Assembly: GCA_937957685.1 (NCBI GenBank)
Contig: CALGAO010000112.1
Coordinates: 1-14,812, forward strand
Origin: an uncultured Paenibacillaceae bacterium
GTDB taxonomy: Bacteria; Bacillota; Bacilli; Paenibacillales; DA-C8
DNA: 14,812 nucleotides
Direction: 5' to 3'
Positions 13,762 through 14,812 of this stretch are shown in pieces. Each line of letters begins with the position of its first letter. Position 1 is the stretch's first letter. A program made the translations under genes and the position numbers. Below the pieces are notes generated by a model. The model was given only the letters and a program-made list of their open reading frames with translations. It was not told the origin of the DNA and made no database searches.

Positions 13762-14812
13762 TCAGCGTCCCGCAACCATAGGGGAGTCGGGCAGTTCATT
13801 GACGGAGACGACGGCGTCCGTCTTCTTCTTCGGACGCTTCCACATCTTCTCGCTGCCGGGCAGATCGTCGAACCAGGTGGCGTTGTCCGGGCAGTCGAGG
13901 ATCATGAATTTGCCGTATTCGTCGTCGCGTGATTGGTGATATTTCAGATAGGCTTTGCCGTTCTCGATCGCCAGAATCTCGATCTTGCCGGATGTATGGC
14001 TCATCGAGAGGCGAACGCGCTTGCCGAGGCCGGAGGTTCTCGCCTTCGCTTCTTCTACGATGCGATAGACGTCCTTCAGCGGCAGGACGAATTCATGATT
14101 GCCGGCGACCGGGCGGTTGACGAAGAAGTAGTAAGGCGTCACGCCTGCTGCGGACAGCTTGTCGAGCAGTTCGCCCAGCACAACGGGATCGTCGTTGATG
14201 CCGCGCAGCACCGGCGTCTGATTAACGACGATCACGCCAGCCTGATGCAGCGCTTCGAAGGCTCGACGAGCCTCGTCGGTGATCTCGCGCGGATGATTGA
14301 TGTGGGCCATCACATAGATGCGCTTCTCTGCAGTGGAGTTCTCGCGCAGGAGGTCCAGCAGCTCCTGATCTTCATAGATGCGCATCGGATTGAATACCGG
14401 AAGCTTCGATCCCAGGCGGATGATGTTCACATGATCGATGGCGCGAAGCTCCTCGATGATCATCCGCAGCTTGCTCGTCGCCAGGATCAAACTGTCGCCT
14501 CCGGTGAGAAGCACATTGTTGATCTCCGGATGCTGGCGGATGTACTCGATGCCTGGACGCACATCGGACATCGCTTCCTTCACATCGGCGCGGAACAGCC
14601 GCTTGCGGAAGCAATACCTGCAGTATGCGCCGCATACTTCTGAGACGATCAGGAGTGCGGTCGTACGGTACTTATGCTGGCACCCGGGAACGACGTAATT
14701 CGTATCCTCATCGGATGCGTCCCATCGGCCATACTCCCGAAGTTCGCCTTCATTGGGGATGACGAGCTTGCGGATCGGATCGTTCGGATCATCCCAGTTG
14801 ATCAACTTAAGA
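13762..14812 (-). CDS. KamA-family radical SAM protein, aminomutase-like (partial, N-terminus outside window)
   Basis: About 350 C-terminal residues are present and the frame stays open to the right edge; a TTG at 14805 is probably an internal leucine, since the upstream codons read on as LKLINWDDPNDPIRKL. Counting from that TTG, the radical SAM cluster motif is CGAYCRYC (C58, C62, C65), followed by LTGGDSL at about 100-106, the SAM-binding GGD element. NQTPVLRGIND at about 195-205 matches the substrate/PLP region of lysine 2,3-aminomutase. The PLP-lysine loop, PGGGGK in KamA, here reads SHTSGKIEI (K274), and the acidic position after the YY strand is replaced (YYFFVNRPVAG). The family moves amino groups by radical chemistry using a 4Fe-4S cluster, SAM and PLP. 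This copy is a divergent member; its substrate is unknown, and I do not call it kamA or epmB. Confidence 0.85.
   Translation of the reverse strand, partial: LKLINWDDPNDPIRKLVIPNEGELREYGRWDASDEDTNYVVPGCQHKYRTTALLIVSEVCGAYCRYCFRKRLFRADVKEAMSDVRPGIEYIRQHPEINNVLLTGGDSLILATSKLRMIIEELRAIDHVNIIRLGSKLPVFNPMRIYEDQELLDLLRENSTAEKRIYVMAHINHPREITDEARRAFEALHQAGVIVVNQTPVLRGINDDPVVLGELLDKLSAAGVTPYYFFVNRPVAGNHEFVLPLKDVYRIVEEAKARTSGLGKRVRLSMSHTSGKIEILAIENGKAYLKYHQSRDDEYGKFMILDCPDNATWFDDLPGSEKMWKRPKKKTDAVVSVNELPDSPMVAGR

Noticed and set aside
14803..14805. TTG as start codon of the KamA-like gene
   Set aside because: The frame stays open to the edge, and the codons before it continue a sequence typical of the inside of KamA-family proteins, so the gene is simply cut by the window.

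Overview
The window looks like chromosomal DNA from a Paenibacillus-type member of the Bacillota. The signs are moderately high GC, strong AGGAGG-type ribosome binding sites, a YesM/YesN-type two-component pair beside a sugar ABC importer with no ATPase gene, an ExoA-type exonuclease III and a KamA-family radical SAM enzyme. No tRNA, rRNA, CRISPR array, transposase or phage gene was seen. The genus is an inference from gene content, not from a search.

Left part (1-4224). A gene cut by the left edge encodes the end of a DUF559/Vsr-like nuclease domain fused to a winged helix. A gene-free stretch of about 310 bases follows, carrying G+C-rich direct repeats. Exonuclease III (exoA) comes next and shares a bidirectional terminator with a convergent DHA2-family (EmrB/QacA-type) drug exporter. 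The exporter is divergent from a TetR-family regulator with an unusually long C-terminal part. A perfect 12-bp palindrome lies exactly between the -35 and -10 of the predicted tetR promoter, which suggests an autoregulated exporter/repressor pair.

Middle part (4225-6960). An SLC13/DASS-type anion transporter with two internal TrkA-C (RCK_C) domains is followed after 52 bases by a leaderless SGNH hydrolase. The hydrolase resembles the intracellular xylan acetylesterase Axe2 and has an intact Ser-Asp-His set.

Right part (7081-13711). A response regulator (REC plus AraC-type HTH) and its sensor kinase (two membrane segments, large extracellular domain, HAMP, His_kinase/HATPase) form one leftward operon. 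Divergent from it are a lipoprotein solute-binding protein and two CUT1-type sugar permeases. The roughly 200-base divergent region holds an extended -10 promoter with a palindrome at its predicted start site (kinase side), and a consensus -10 without a matching -35, preceded by an 11-bp tandem repeat and a 17-bp inverted repeat (transporter side). This fits a system in which extracellular sugar activates the kinase, the regulator turns on the importer, and a shared ATPase encoded elsewhere (MsmX type) powers it. The nearby acetylesterase could remove acetyl groups from imported oligosaccharides, but that link rests only on proximity.

An 18-bp-stem terminator ends the transporter operon and faces a KamA-like radical SAM gene that runs off the right edge. 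That protein keeps the CxxxCxxC cluster motif but differs from lysine 2,3-aminomutase at the PLP-lysine loop and at one substrate-binding acidic position. Its substrate is probably not ordinary free lysine. No clearly new multi-gene system was found. The best candidates for a closer look are this KamA variant, the nuclease/winged-helix fusion, and the regulatory architecture of the two divergent regions.
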